Shown piece by piece: positions 15,633-24,251 of a stretch of DNA of 64,000 nt. A program made the position numbers and the translations under genes. How positions within the stretch are numbered: the first letter of the stretch is position 1; every line of letters starts with the position of its first letter. The stretch is from Chitiniphilus shinanonensis DSM 23277 (GTDB lineage: Bacteria; Pseudomonadota; Gammaproteobacteria; Burkholderiales; Chitinibacteraceae), in contig NZ_KB895346.1 of the NCBI RefSeq assembly GCF_000374805.1, positions 43,092-107,091 of the forward strand, in the 5' to 3' direction. The notes beneath the pieces are model-generated. The model saw only the letters and a list, made by a program, of their open reading frames with translations, ran no database searches and was not told where the DNA came from.

Positions 15633-16808
15633 ATGCGTGAGATCATTACTCTACTGTTAACTATCCCTGCAGCGATAACATGCACCGTAACATTATGCCT
15701 GCTGCTGGTCTATTTGAGGCGTCCGGCAAAAAACCAGCAAAATGATGAGTCGCCAACAGTGTCGGTACTCGTGCCGTTCTACAACGAAGATGCCAACGTG
15801 TTTCTCAAGGCTTTGAGCTTGCTGGATGCTCAGTGTTATTGCCTTCCATTGCAGGTTGTTTTGATTGATGACGGGTCTACCAACGATACACCTCAGCAGG
15901 TTAAATCGTGGTTAATGCAGCCACACAGACAACGCTTTCAGCTGCTTACCCGTGAATTGAATGGAGGCAGGAAAGGATACGCTTTGGATTATGCCCTTGC
16001 CTCAGGTGTGCTGGATGGTGAAGTCTATGTCGTTGTCGATAGCGATACCTACATAGCGGAAGATGGAGTTCATCAGCTGGTAAAAAAGCTCTGGAGCGAT
16101 TCTCGCTATGCTGCCGTATGTGGCTTCATTGCTCCGGAAAATCATCATGGGTCGCTGATTGCTACACTCCAGCACTATGAGCATATTGGGTTTTACGGAG
16201 CGATTCGCGCAGCACAAGACCAATTAGGTGTGGTTCCTGTTCTGGCGGGGGCGTTTGTGGCGCATCGTGCCTCGGTTGTACGCCAAATAGGTGGTTGGGG
16301 GGATTGGTTGGTGGAAGACATATCCTGGTGTTGGAAGGCGCTAGCAGCACATTATCGTACCGGTTATGCCCCAAATGCTGTCGCCACTACTCAATGCCCC
16401 AGAACGTACGGAGCGTTATTCCGGCAACGCCGACGCTGGGCTAGAGGGCGAGTAGAAGCTTTTACTACTGCATGGAAAATGTCCTGGGTCAAAGGTTTGC
16501 TGTTTACCCCCTGGTTTCTTTTTGCAGCATTACAATTTTTATTTCCGCCCACTTTATTAATGGTGCCCTTGCTTATTGGGTTCAAAATTTGGCCTCCATT
16601 GGTGCTAAATGCGTTGATCTTGCTTCTTTACTTAAGCTTTTCAGTGATTTTTGCGCGGCGGCATGGAAAAAATTTAGGTGTGGCGGGCGGTAAATTAAAA
16701 AAAATTCCCTTGTTTACAATGATGTTGGAAATTTTGACTTGGGTCCCGAATATTCTTGGTTATGGCGATGAGATATTGGGAAAAAGAAAAAATTGGCTGA
16801 CAAGATAA
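15633..16808 (+). CDS. Membrane-bound family 2 glycosyltransferase (391 aa)
   Basis: One N-terminal membrane segment, then a GT-A domain with PTVSVLVPFYNEDANVF, IDDGSTND, VDSDTYI (DxD), EDISWCWKA and QRRRWARG (the processive-GT QxxRW). Three or so C-terminal membrane segments follow. This is the layout of PgaC/hyaluronan-synthase-like enzymes that transfer sugars from UDP- or similar donors on the inner face of the membrane. The ATG at 15633 is favoured because AGGA lies about ten bases upstream; an ATG at 15624 is too close to that box. It sits between the two precursor genes, so it may glycosylate the peptide or make a carried sugar chain. Confidence 0.8.
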   Translation: MREIITLLLTIPAAITCTVTLCLLLVYLRRPAKNQQNDESPTVSVLVPFYNEDANVFLKALSLLDAQCYCLPLQVVLIDDGSTNDTPQQVKSWLMQPHRQRFQLLTRELNGGRKGYALDYALASGVLDGEVYVVVDSDTYIAEDGVHQLVKKLWSDSRYAAVCGFIAPENHHGSLIATLQHYEHIGFYGAIRAAQDQLGVVPVLAGAFVAHRASVVRQIGGWGDWLVEDISWCWKALAAHYRTGYAPNAVATTQCPRTYGALFRQRRRWARGRVEAFTTAWKMSWVKGLLFTPWFLFAALQFLFPPTLLMVPLLIGFKIWPPLVLNALILLLYLSFSVIFARRHGKNLGVAGGKLKKIPLFTMMLEILTWVPNILGYGDEILGKRKNWLTR

Positions 16809-16938
16809 CCTGTATGGTTAGTGTTGCTTGCTTTGCAGTAATACAATACTGGTATTGTTTTGGAATGCTTCATGATTTAAATATTCGGGCGTTGGATTTG
16901 CTCTGAAATAAATGCTCGCCCAATGCTTTTTTTTGAAA

Positions 16939-16977
16939 TTGCCATTTGGCAAAGCCGAGCGCACCGGTTTAGTGCGA
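16939..16977 (+). promoter_or_regulatory. Conserved double hairpin upstream of precursor 2
   Basis: TTGCCATTTGGCAAAGCCGA (hairpin TTGCCA/TGGCAA), then GCGCACCGGTTTAGTGCG (hairpin CGCAC/GTGCG), ending 17 bases before the precursor ATG at 16994. The same arrangement precedes precursor 1. Between 16809 and this point there is no gene. Confidence 0.55.
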
Positions 16978-16993
16978 CCAATGGGAGTTTGAA

Positions 16994-17179
16994 ATGTTTC
17001 AATTAAATGAAGAAGAAGTTCTTATGGTTTGTGGTGGCATCGGCGATGGTGATACGCGCGCGGGTTCCTCGGCAGAGAGTGGCTCAGGTAATGGAGAAAA
17101 CAATGGTGGGGGCGGCGGTTGGTCATGTGGCGGTGATCAGGGTCCAGGTGGAAGGGGGGGGTGTTCAATTAACTTCTAA
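16994..17179 (+). CDS. Double-glycine leader peptide, precursor 2 (61 aa)
   Basis: The leader MFQLNEEEVLMVCGG is followed by a 46-residue core dominated by Gly, Ser, Asn and acidic residues (AGSSAESGSGNGENNGGGGG, then WSCGGDQGPGGRGGCSINF). It contains one Trp and two Cys, and the leader adds a third Cys just before the GG cut. The composition is typical of class II microcin and other exported Gly-rich RiPP precursors. It is likely cut and exported by the C39 ABC transporter at 22014 and modified by one or more of the local enzymes. The C-terminus lacks the Ser-rich tail of known siderophore microcins but ends CSINF. Confidence 0.78.
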   Translation: MFQLNEEEVLMVCGGIGDGDTRAGSSAESGSGNGENNGGGGGWSCGGDQGPGGRGGCSINF

Positions 17180-17237
17180 TTAGCTAATTAATTGATTGGA
17201 TTTGGCCGCCATTTTTAAATTGCGGCCAAAAAGCACA

Positions 17238-18038
17238 ATGAAAATTATCCTTTTGATGCTTTTTTTCTTAACTTGCAGTTGTTCGATGGTTGATAAAAAT
17301 TCATATGAAAAGAACCTCCTGAACTCAGTATACGGGCGTCAGCTGAGAGCGGCTTCCTTAAAAGGAAAATTAACTAGTTTAAGTCCGGGTATATTGAAGG
17401 TGGAAGGTATATTGGATTATGATTTGATGCAAAATTTAGTTGGTAAAAATGATGTAACTGAGATTGTTATAAATTCCGGTGGTGGCGATGTTGTTTATGC
17501 AATAAAAATAGCGGAATGGATGAGAGAAAAGAAAGTTAAATTGAGTGTTGATGGTGTTTGCATTTCGAGTTGTGCTAATTATATGGCGGTTGCAGCGGCA
17601 GAGCTAAAGGTTAATGGGCTTGTTATTTTTCATGGAAACATGATGGGGTACTATTATCAATGCAAACTATCTCAAGCTCAGTATGATGCATGTGATTTTA
17701 ATGGGTTGTATGATTCAGTTAAAGCTGAAATTGAATTCTATAAAAATTATCCTACGGCGCTGAAATTGGCGTTTGCTTCTTCGTTTTTCGGAGAGCGGGG
17801 GAGAGATGAAAATGCTGGAGTTTTCCTCGACAAGCAAGCGCTTGCTTCTTGTGGTTATGCGATCACTTCTTTAACAGGTGGGAGAGAGATGTATTCTTGG
17901 ATGGAAAAAATGCGAATTAGATGGGGAAGGAAATTTTACTTCGATAATTGGTCAAAAACTAGTAAAGATATATGTGAAGGCTGGGTGGATAGGCGAATTG
18001 AATTGGTAACGGATGCCATGGCTTCAGTTAAGAAATGA
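17238..18038 (+). CDS. ClpP-like periplasmic protein, probable lipoprotein (266 aa)
   Basis: The N-terminus MKIILLMLFFLTCSCSMVDK is a signal peptide with an adjacent Cys, possibly a lipidation site though the lipobox is imperfect. The body has the ClpP/SppA (crotonase-fold) pattern: IVINSGGGDVVYAIKIAEWM, then DGVCISSCANYMAVAAAEL (candidate nucleophile Ser110 or Ser111) and VIFHGNMMG (His132). It resembles the COG3904 type of predicted periplasmic proteases. The gene is notably AT-rich. Possible roles are maturation, degradation or self-protection; none is shown by the sequence. The upstream start at 17196 gives a 280-residue form lacking a proper signal start. Confidence 0.7.
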   Translation: MKIILLMLFFLTCSCSMVDKNSYEKNLLNSVYGRQLRAASLKGKLTSLSPGILKVEGILDYDLMQNLVGKNDVTEIVINSGGGDVVYAIKIAEWMREKKVKLSVDGVCISSCANYMAVAAAELKVNGLVIFHGNMMGYYYQCKLSQAQYDACDFNGLYDSVKAEIEFYKNYPTALKLAFASSFFGERGRDENAGVFLDKQALASCGYAITSLTGGREMYSWMEKMRIRWGRKFYFDNWSKTSKDICEGWVDRRIELVTDAMASVKK

Positions 18039-18386
18039 GTTGATTGAGGATCTCGCCTTTTTTGGATCGCTTGGTGACGATTGGAAAGAATGATGGGTTT
18101 GATGAAAATATAGGTTGATGTACACTTTATTTGAAAAGGTATAAGTGTGGAAGGCGCGGGCTTAAAAATGGCTAATTGGAGAGAAGTGGTTAAAATTTAT
18201 GCCTGAAATTCGGTGATGGCTAAAAAAGGCAATAAGGATATCCTCAGTTGGCTGGCTACTCCCGCATGGGATTTTTATTTATGGGTGTTTTGTGTCTAAA
18301 AGTGCTTGTCATTTTTTTGGGGGGGCTTTTATATGAAACCCGGGTTTGCCGCTTCGGGGAAATCCCCGCGCTAACACGTTGATTGG
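18039..18386. other. Intergenic stretch without recognisable gene
   Basis: AT-rich, with several stop codons in all frames. I see no gene, terminator or conserved hairpin. Confidence 0.5.
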
Positions 18387-19202
18387 ATGATTTCTTCTTA
18401 CCCAATGGTTGACGCTGTATTGATTAGTGTCGATGGAAAATTGGTAGTGGAAGCCTATGTGGAGCCGATGGGAAGGGATGAGCTGCGCCAGTTGAATTCG
18501 GTAACGAAAAGCGTTCTTGCGGCTTTGGTAGGTATCGCAGCGGAAGAGAGAGGCCTAGATCCGAAAGCACCTTTTGGTGCGTTATTTGAAATGATATTTC
18601 TGCCGGCTTTAAAGCGAATGAGTTAATTGATTTTCTTAATGGTGTGCCAGGATTTTCATGGAATAAATATCTCAACCTTGAGCAGCTGGGGAGCTTAAAA
18701 AACAACCTACTCCCCTTGAGTTTTATTTTTCTCGGTCCGTCGGTGCAAAAAAACTCGCTACTCGTCAGGTGATTATTGAGTGTTAAGTAAGGCTTTCAAC
18801 GATTTTATTCCGTAGGGGGGGCTGAATTTGCAAAAAAGTTGTTTTCTCCTTGGGGAATTAGCGATTTTTCATGGGAAAGCTTGCCTGGCCTGCCTGTGAA
18901 TGGCGCAAGAGGGTTATCGTTGCGCCGGGTTGATCTCCTCAAGTTGGGGGGAGCTTTACCGTCATTCTGGAGAATGGAAAGGCGAACAAATTGTTCCTAA
19001 GCAATGGAAGCAATGGATTGCCGAAACCACGCGATTGCGCTCGGATGCAAATAGCGCACAGTATCGAAATGGCTGGTGGGTTACCAAGGACTACTTTACA
19101 GCTCGTGGAGGTGGGGGCAGCTGCTTATGGTCGTTCCCCCCCCCCCAGAAAAAAAACAGCCTCGTCATTACTTCGCATTGGGGGGATTTTCCAAGTTGAT
19201 AG
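18387..19202 (+). pseudogene. Degraded beta-lactamase-family serine hydrolase
   Basis: The first piece (18387-18626) has VDAVLISVDGKLVVEAYVEP and the SxxK active-site motif in LNSVTKSVLAALVGIAAEE. The reading then continues in other frames (ANELIDFLNGVPGFSWNKYL near 18615; FAKKLFSPWGISDFSWESLP near 18830). A further frame carries RHSGEWKGEQIVPKQWKQWI, then RNGWWVTKDYFTARG (18970-19110), typical of the C-terminal half of class C beta-lactamase-like esterases. At least three frame changes are needed, and a C10 homopolymer lies at 19136-19145, so the gene is broken or poorly sequenced here. Confidence 0.75.
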
Positions 19203-19718
19203 AGGGCCGTGTCTCAACCTTATAAAGGGAACAATAAGTGGTGGTGCCGGAAGGTGTGATAAAGAGACAGTGCGAAGATTGGCGGAATTCGGAAAATCAT
19301 ATTCAATTAATTTGTCAAAAATTAAGTTCGATTCTGGATTTTGGCTAAAAATCCGCGATGAAAAGGTTTGCCTTAGGAAACATTGGAGGAGTGGTGCCGC
19401 ATGCAGATGCTTGCTCTGATAAAGATGGGGCATGGGTCGAGGAGTATTTATTCGGTGAAAGAGTGGTCCGGCGAGTCGAGTGCAGTAAAATTATATTGGA
19501 CACGCTGTGTGGCCGATGCGCCATGCTCATACGTTCTATTGGGAAATAAAGATGAATAAAGTTTCTGGTATGGTTTTTGATTCTATTTCAAGTATTCGAT
19601 GAATGAATACGAATTTTTCCGTAAAAATTTCAAAGTGAATTAAGTAGTGCTTTTTCGGATATGTCGCAGACTGCGACATGCGGGTATGTTTTGCTAATTT
19701 TTTAGTGAGTGCTAAAGT
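19203..19718. other. Remnant-rich stretch before the radical SAM gene
   Basis: Contains two short open frames (one ending near 19419, one at 19358-19549) with protein-like stretches such as GNIGGVVPHADACSDKDGAW. Neither has a ribosome-binding site or a recognisable family, so they are probably decayed coding sequence. A CGCAGACTGCG-type inverted repeat (TGTCGCAGACTGCGACA) lies at 19663-19679. Confidence 0.4.
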
Positions 19719-20699
19719 ATGAGCATGGCGAGGGTTACGCAACAACCGGATGGTTGCTTCTATTTTGGTGTCAATTGGGCATTGACGACTAAATGTAATT
19801 ACCGTTGCACTTATTGTCATCCCGATCTACACAATGGCAAAATAAAAACGCTCAGTTTTGAGGCGGCTGTTGCTTTTGTGGACAAGGTGTTTGCTTATTG
19901 TGAAGCACGAGGTCAGCTTCCTTTTTTTGAATTTGGCGGCGGCGAGGTCACATATCTAAAATGGTTTGGTGACTTTCTGCAGCTAATCTACGAACGGGGC
20001 GGCTTGGTTCATATTATTTCTAATGCCTCGTCCTCGCTGGCATGGTGGGAGCGATATGTATCCTGTCTGCATGGCGCTAGCTTGAGTTTCCATGTCGAGG
20101 AGATTCGAGATAAGACTCATTTTATTAACGTGGCTCAGATCGCTGCGGCCTGCTCTACGGCCAATCTGCATATCAACGTAATGATGTTGCCAGAACGGTT
20201 TGACGAGTGTCTGTCGTTGGCGCAGCAAATGCGTGATGAGGTGCAGTGTTCGATTGCTTTGCAGCCCTTGTTCCATGGTTTTGGTAGTGGTGGAATTTCC
20301 GGAAGGTTTGCCTATACGGTCGAGCAGGAAGCGGTCATGCAATCCTTTACCGGGAACGAGCCGACCAAGGCGATTCCGCAGCCGCGTGGGGTGATGCTAG
20401 TGACCCACCAGGATGGCAGCGTGGTACGCAAGACAGCATTTGATTTGCTGGTTGCTGGCGAGACCAATTTCCAAGGCTGGGATTGTCATGCTGGGATCGA
20501 GAACATCATTGTGACTTTTCAGGGGGAGATTTACCGCGCCTGGTGCATGCAGGATGGCCCGATAGGCAGCATCTTTGATGACATACTGACGTTGCCAGCC
20601 GAGCCTACTCGCTGCCGCACCACAATCTGTCAATGTGGGATCGATATTTGTTCTACTAAAGCACGTCAGGCGGTTATTTCTAAAGGGGCTCGGATTTGA
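19719..20699 (+). CDS. Radical SAM protein, probable RiPP-modifying enzyme (326 aa)
   Basis: The N-terminal CNYRCTYC (Cys26, Cys30, Cys33) binds the [4Fe-4S] cluster that cleaves S-adenosylmethionine, followed by FFEFGGGEVT (the GGE-type SAM motif). The C-terminal part has extra cysteines (GWDCHAG, YRAWCMQDG, CRTTICQCGIDIC) that suggest a SPASM/Twitch-like auxiliary cluster, common in peptide-modifying members. It lies directly upstream of the exporter genes in a cluster with two leader peptides, so the precursor peptide is the likely substrate. The chemistry cannot be read from sequence; Cys and the single Trp of the cores are candidates. The start is the ATG at 19719, with a second Met two codons on. 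Confidence 0.85.
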   Translation: MSMARVTQQPDGCFYFGVNWALTTKCNYRCTYCHPDLHNGKIKTLSFEAAVAFVDKVFAYCEARGQLPFFEFGGGEVTYLKWFGDFLQLIYERGGLVHIISNASSSLAWWERYVSCLHGASLSFHVEEIRDKTHFINVAQIAAACSTANLHINVMMLPERFDECLSLAQQMRDEVQCSIALQPLFHGFGSGGISGRFAYTVEQEAVMQSFTGNEPTKAIPQPRGVMLVTHQDGSVVRKTAFDLLVAGETNFQGWDCHAGIENIIVTFQGEIYRAWCMQDGPIGSIFDDILTLPAEPTRCRTTICQCGIDICSTKARQAVISKGARI

Positions 20700-20749
20700 A
20701 ACTGGAGAAGGTTGTTTGATGTCGTGGGCAGGGATGCTGCCAAGCTCAT

Positions 20750-22012
20750 ATGAAAAATAGAAAGATATATCGGCAGGGTTTTTTCGACGCGCAACGGTCG
20801 CATCATGCTGGCGCGATTCTGATTCCTGTCGAGTTTGGTTTGACTTGGTTTGCGTGGGCTAGCATTACTCTGCTTACCTTGCTAATTGCATTTATAGTGA
20901 TGGGTGAGTACACCCGCAAGGCGCGTTTGGAAGGTCTCATCATGCCATCGGCCGGGGTGATCCAGGTGGTGGCACAAATGCAGGGGCGGGTCGAGCAGTT
21001 GTTGGTGAAAGAGGGCCAACGGGTTCAAGCCGGGCAGGTGTTATACCGGCTGCGGGATGAACGATATGACCATCAAGGCTTGGGTTTGCTCGCCAGCCTG
21101 AGCGATTCCGTGGGCAAGCAGATCATCAATTTACAACGGCAGCGCGAGCGACAAATAGATATCAACGCTACTCAGCGGGATGGCGTATTACGCAATTTGA
21201 GCCAGTTGGGCATGGAACTGGGAAGCGCGCAGCAAGCCTTGGCTCTGGTGCGAAAGCAAGAGCAATTGTCCCGTATATCCGTAGCTCGATTCCAGCGATT
21301 GTCCGAGCAGGGGTTCATTTCTTCGGCCGCGCTAGATGAAAAGCAGATTTCACTAGCTGCGATACAAGCTCAGATCGAGGTGCAGCGACAATCGCGCTCA
21401 CGCCTATTGGCCGAACAGGCGACTCTGCAAAACGAACTGCAGCGTCTGCAATTGGAAGGAGATGCTCGTCTTTCTGAGCTGGATCGCCAGTTGCAGGATG
21501 CGCGGCAACAGCAAATCGAGTTGGCTGGCCGTGGTGGGGCGACATTGACTGCACCAATGGCGGGCACTATCGCAGCCGTGCTGGTCAAGCCAGGGCAGGC
21601 GGCGCAGGCCGGCGAATTGTTGTTGATGCTAGTTCCGGATGGAACGGCATTGCAGGTTGAGCTTTATGCACCCAGCCGCTCCGTAGGCTTTGTCAAGCCG
21701 GGACAGCGCGTGGGGTTACGTTTTGCAGCTTTTCCTCATGAAAAATTCGGCGTGCAATATGGGACAACCCGTGAAGTCTCCCGCACCGCGCTCGCGTCAG
21801 CAGAGGTAACGATGCGCAGTCCGATCACGTGGAAAGACGGCGAAGCGCATTACCGGGTGATCGTAGCCCTAGATAAAAATTATGTGCTGGCTTATGGCAA
21901 ACGGGAAGCACTAAAAGTGGGTATGCTGGTTGCCGCGGATGTGGAGCTGGATCGTCGGCATATTTACGAATGGTTGTTAGAGCCGTTGTGGAGCCTGCAC
22001 GGAAAGCTTTGA
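20750..22012 (+). CDS. HlyD/CvaA-type membrane fusion protein (420 aa)
   Basis: Periplasmic adaptor of a type I-like secretion system. One N-terminal membrane segment (about residues 30-52), then the lipoyl half-motif (GVIQVVAQMQGRVEQLLVKE), a long coiled-coil hairpin rich in Gln/Arg/Leu (about 120-260), the second lipoyl half (LTAPMAGTIAAVLVKPGQ) and a beta-barrel. It connects the inner-membrane ABC exporter to an outer-membrane TolC, which is not in this window. One base separates its stop from the exporter start. It closely resembles adaptors for colicin V-type microcins. Confidence 0.92.
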   Translation: MKNRKIYRQGFFDAQRSHHAGAILIPVEFGLTWFAWASITLLTLLIAFIVMGEYTRKARLEGLIMPSAGVIQVVAQMQGRVEQLLVKEGQRVQAGQVLYRLRDERYDHQGLGLLASLSDSVGKQIINLQRQRERQIDINATQRDGVLRNLSQLGMELGSAQQALALVRKQEQLSRISVARFQRLSEQGFISSAALDEKQISLAAIQAQIEVQRQSRSRLLAEQATLQNELQRLQLEGDARLSELDRQLQDARQQQIELAGRGGATLTAPMAGTIAAVLVKPGQAAQAGELLLMLVPDGTALQVELYAPSRSVGFVKPGQRVGLRFAAFPHEKFGVQYGTTREVSRTALASAEVTMRSPITWKDGEAHYRVIVALDKNYVLAYGKREALKVGMLVAADVELDRRHIYEWLLEPLWSLHGKL

Positions 22013-22013
22013 T

Positions 22014-24197
22014 ATGGAATTAATGCAGTCTTTGAGTTGGAGCTGGCGCAAACAATTGCCATTGGTGCGGCAAACTGAAGCAGCAGAGTGTGGTGTGGCG
22101 TGTTTGGCTATGGTTGCGGGTTGGCATGGCTATCGGATTGATTTGCCTGCGCTGCGGGGACAATTCGGTGTTTCACAACATGGCATGACCTTGCGTCGGT
22201 TGATGGATTGCGCGCAGGCATTGCATCTGACAGCGCGGGCGGTGCGCCTAGAGTTGGGCGATTTGGCGCAATTGCCTATGCCGTGCATTCTTCACTGGGA
22301 CTTGAACCATTTTGTGGTATTGAAGCGGGTTAAAGGACAGCGTATCGAAGTTCACGATCCGGCACGCGGTGCATTGGCGTTGATGCCAGTTGAAGTGGAC
22401 CGGCATTTTACCGGTGTGGCGCTGGAGTTGACTCCGACCCATGCCTTTCAGCGACGGGACGTACGTCGCAAAATACGCTTGACTGAACTAGTTGGGAAAA
22501 CTATTGGCCTGAAGGCCGCGTTGATACGTATTTTTTGCTTTGCCATCGTGCTGGAAGCACTGGCCCTTGCTATGCCGCTGATTAATCAACTGGTGATTGA
22601 TGAAGTATTGGTGGCTAGGGATGAGAGCTTATTGGCCATTGTCATCATCGCTATGTTGATGTTGATTGGTGCCCAGTCGCTGATCGGGGTGGTAAGGGAG
22701 TGGGCGACCATTTCGATGTCGGTCAATTTCAATATGCAGTGGACGGCCAATGTGTTCCATCATCTGGTGCGTTTGCCGCTGGATTGGTTTGAAAAGCGTC
22801 ATATTGGCGATATCAGTGCCAAATTCGATGCCATCAATACCATTCAGCATACGCTTACCAGCAGTATTCTTCAGGCTGTTTTGGATGTGATCCTGATTGT
22901 CGGCACATTGACTATGATGCTGCTGTATAGCCCGGTACTTTCAACGGTCGCCATCATCGCCGCGGTGTTCTATGGCGTGCTGCGCTGGCTTTGGTTCGGC
23001 ACGATGCGCAAAGCATCGGAGGATAGCTGGTCGGCCAGCACTCAGGAAAACAGCCACTTTCTGGAGTCATTGCGGGGTGTACTTAGTTTGCGTGCCAACA
23101 ATTCGCTGGCGCAGCGTGAGTCCGCATGGCGCAACCTAAATATTGAGCGGCGCAACATGCAGCTGAAAGAGTCGCGACTGGGCATGCTATATGGTTTGAC
23201 CAACACCGCCATTGGTAGCGCGACCGCTGCCGGTGTGATCTGGTTTGGGGCAAAGGCGGTGATTTCCGGCCAGTTCACGATTGGAATGCTGGTCGCTTAC
23301 ATGTCGTTTCAGGGGCGTTTCTCCGGCAGTGTTTCCGCGCTGATTGACAAGCTCTTCGAGTACCGCATGCTAGATGTATACAACGAACGACTCGCTGACA
23401 TTGTATTGACCTCGAAAGAAGGAGAGAAGGATCGCGCGGCTAATGATTTCGATAGTGTGCGGCAGCAGAAGGAAAAAATAGCTTGCTTGAGTGCGCTTAA
23501 AATTGCCGAAAATGCGTTGCCACTAGAGGTGTGCAATCTTACATTCCGATATGGCAACGATGGACCATTGATTTTGAATAACGTTTCTTTCAATGTTCAG
23601 CCCAGTGAGGTGGTTGCCTTGGTCGGTCGTTCTGGCGGCGGGAAGTCGACGCTGGCAAAGCTGATACTGGGTTTGTATACACCTGTGGCCGGACAAGTTC
23701 GGGTAATGGGGATGCCTTATCAGATCGACAGGACGAGTGAATTACGTAGCATGATCGGTGTAGTGTTGCAGGAGGACCAACTGTTTAGTGGTGCCATTCT
23801 GGATAATATCACCTGTTTTACTGCGGAAGCGATTGATCACGAGCGTGTGGAGTACTGTGCCAAACTTGCCGGCGTGCATGATGAAATTAATGCGCTTGCA
23901 ATGGGTTATCAGACGCTAGTAGGCGAAATGGGAAATACATTGTCTGGCGGGCAAAAGCAGCGCATCTTAATAGCGCGAGCACTCTATAAACAACCTCGAT
24001 TTCTGTTATTAGATGAAGCAACAAGCCACTTGGATGTTATGAACGAGACCATGATCAGTCAGACGCTAAGGAAATTGGGGTTACCCATTTTGTTGATCGC
24101 TCATCGACCGGAGACAATTGCATCGGCGGATCGGGTTCTGGAATTGACAGAGGGAGGGGTTTTTGAGCGCCCCTCATTTGAAAAATTGGAACAATGA
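22014..24197 (+). CDS. Peptidase-containing ABC exporter (CvaB/MceG-type, 727 aa)
   Basis: Bacteriocin exporter that cuts the leader after Gly-Gly and pumps the core peptide. The N-terminal C39 domain has Gln20, Cys26 in TEAAECGVACLAMVA, His99 in DLNHFVVLK and Asp115 in VHDPARG. Six membrane segments follow (about 165-440), then the nucleotide-binding domain with Walker A GRSGGGKST (about 537-545), LSGGQKQR (about 642) and Walker B FLLLDEATS. All catalytic residues are intact. The two MFQLNE-type leaders upstream are its obvious substrates. Tight coupling to the adaptor gene supports a single transport operon. Confidence 0.95.
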   Translation: MELMQSLSWSWRKQLPLVRQTEAAECGVACLAMVAGWHGYRIDLPALRGQFGVSQHGMTLRRLMDCAQALHLTARAVRLELGDLAQLPMPCILHWDLNHFVVLKRVKGQRIEVHDPARGALALMPVEVDRHFTGVALELTPTHAFQRRDVRRKIRLTELVGKTIGLKAALIRIFCFAIVLEALALAMPLINQLVIDEVLVARDESLLAIVIIAMLMLIGAQSLIGVVREWATISMSVNFNMQWTANVFHHLVRLPLDWFEKRHIGDISAKFDAINTIQHTLTSSILQAVLDVILIVGTLTMMLLYSPVLSTVAIIAAVFYGVLRWLWFGTMRKASEDSWSASTQENSHFLESLRGVLSLRANNSLAQRESAWRNLNIERRNMQLKESRLGMLYGLTNTAIGSATAAGVIWFGAKAVISGQFTIGMLVAYMSFQGRFSGSVSALIDKLFEYRMLDVYNERLADIVLTSKEGEKDRAANDFDSVRQQKEKIACLSALKIAENALPLEVCNLTFRYGNDGPLILNNVSFNVQPSEVVALVGRSGGGKSTLAKLILGLYTPVAGQVRVMGMPYQIDRTSELRSMIGVVLQEDQLFSGAILDNITCFTAEAIDHERVEYCAKLAGVHDEINALAMGYQTLVGEMGNTLSGGQKQRILIARALYKQPRFLLLDEATSHLDVMNETMISQTLRKLGLPILLIAHRPETIASADRVLELTEGGVFERPSFEKLEQ

Positions 24198-24251
24198 AAA
24201 GGGGGGTGTATATGTGGGACAGCTTCTTTTGATGTGTAAATTATATTTTGC

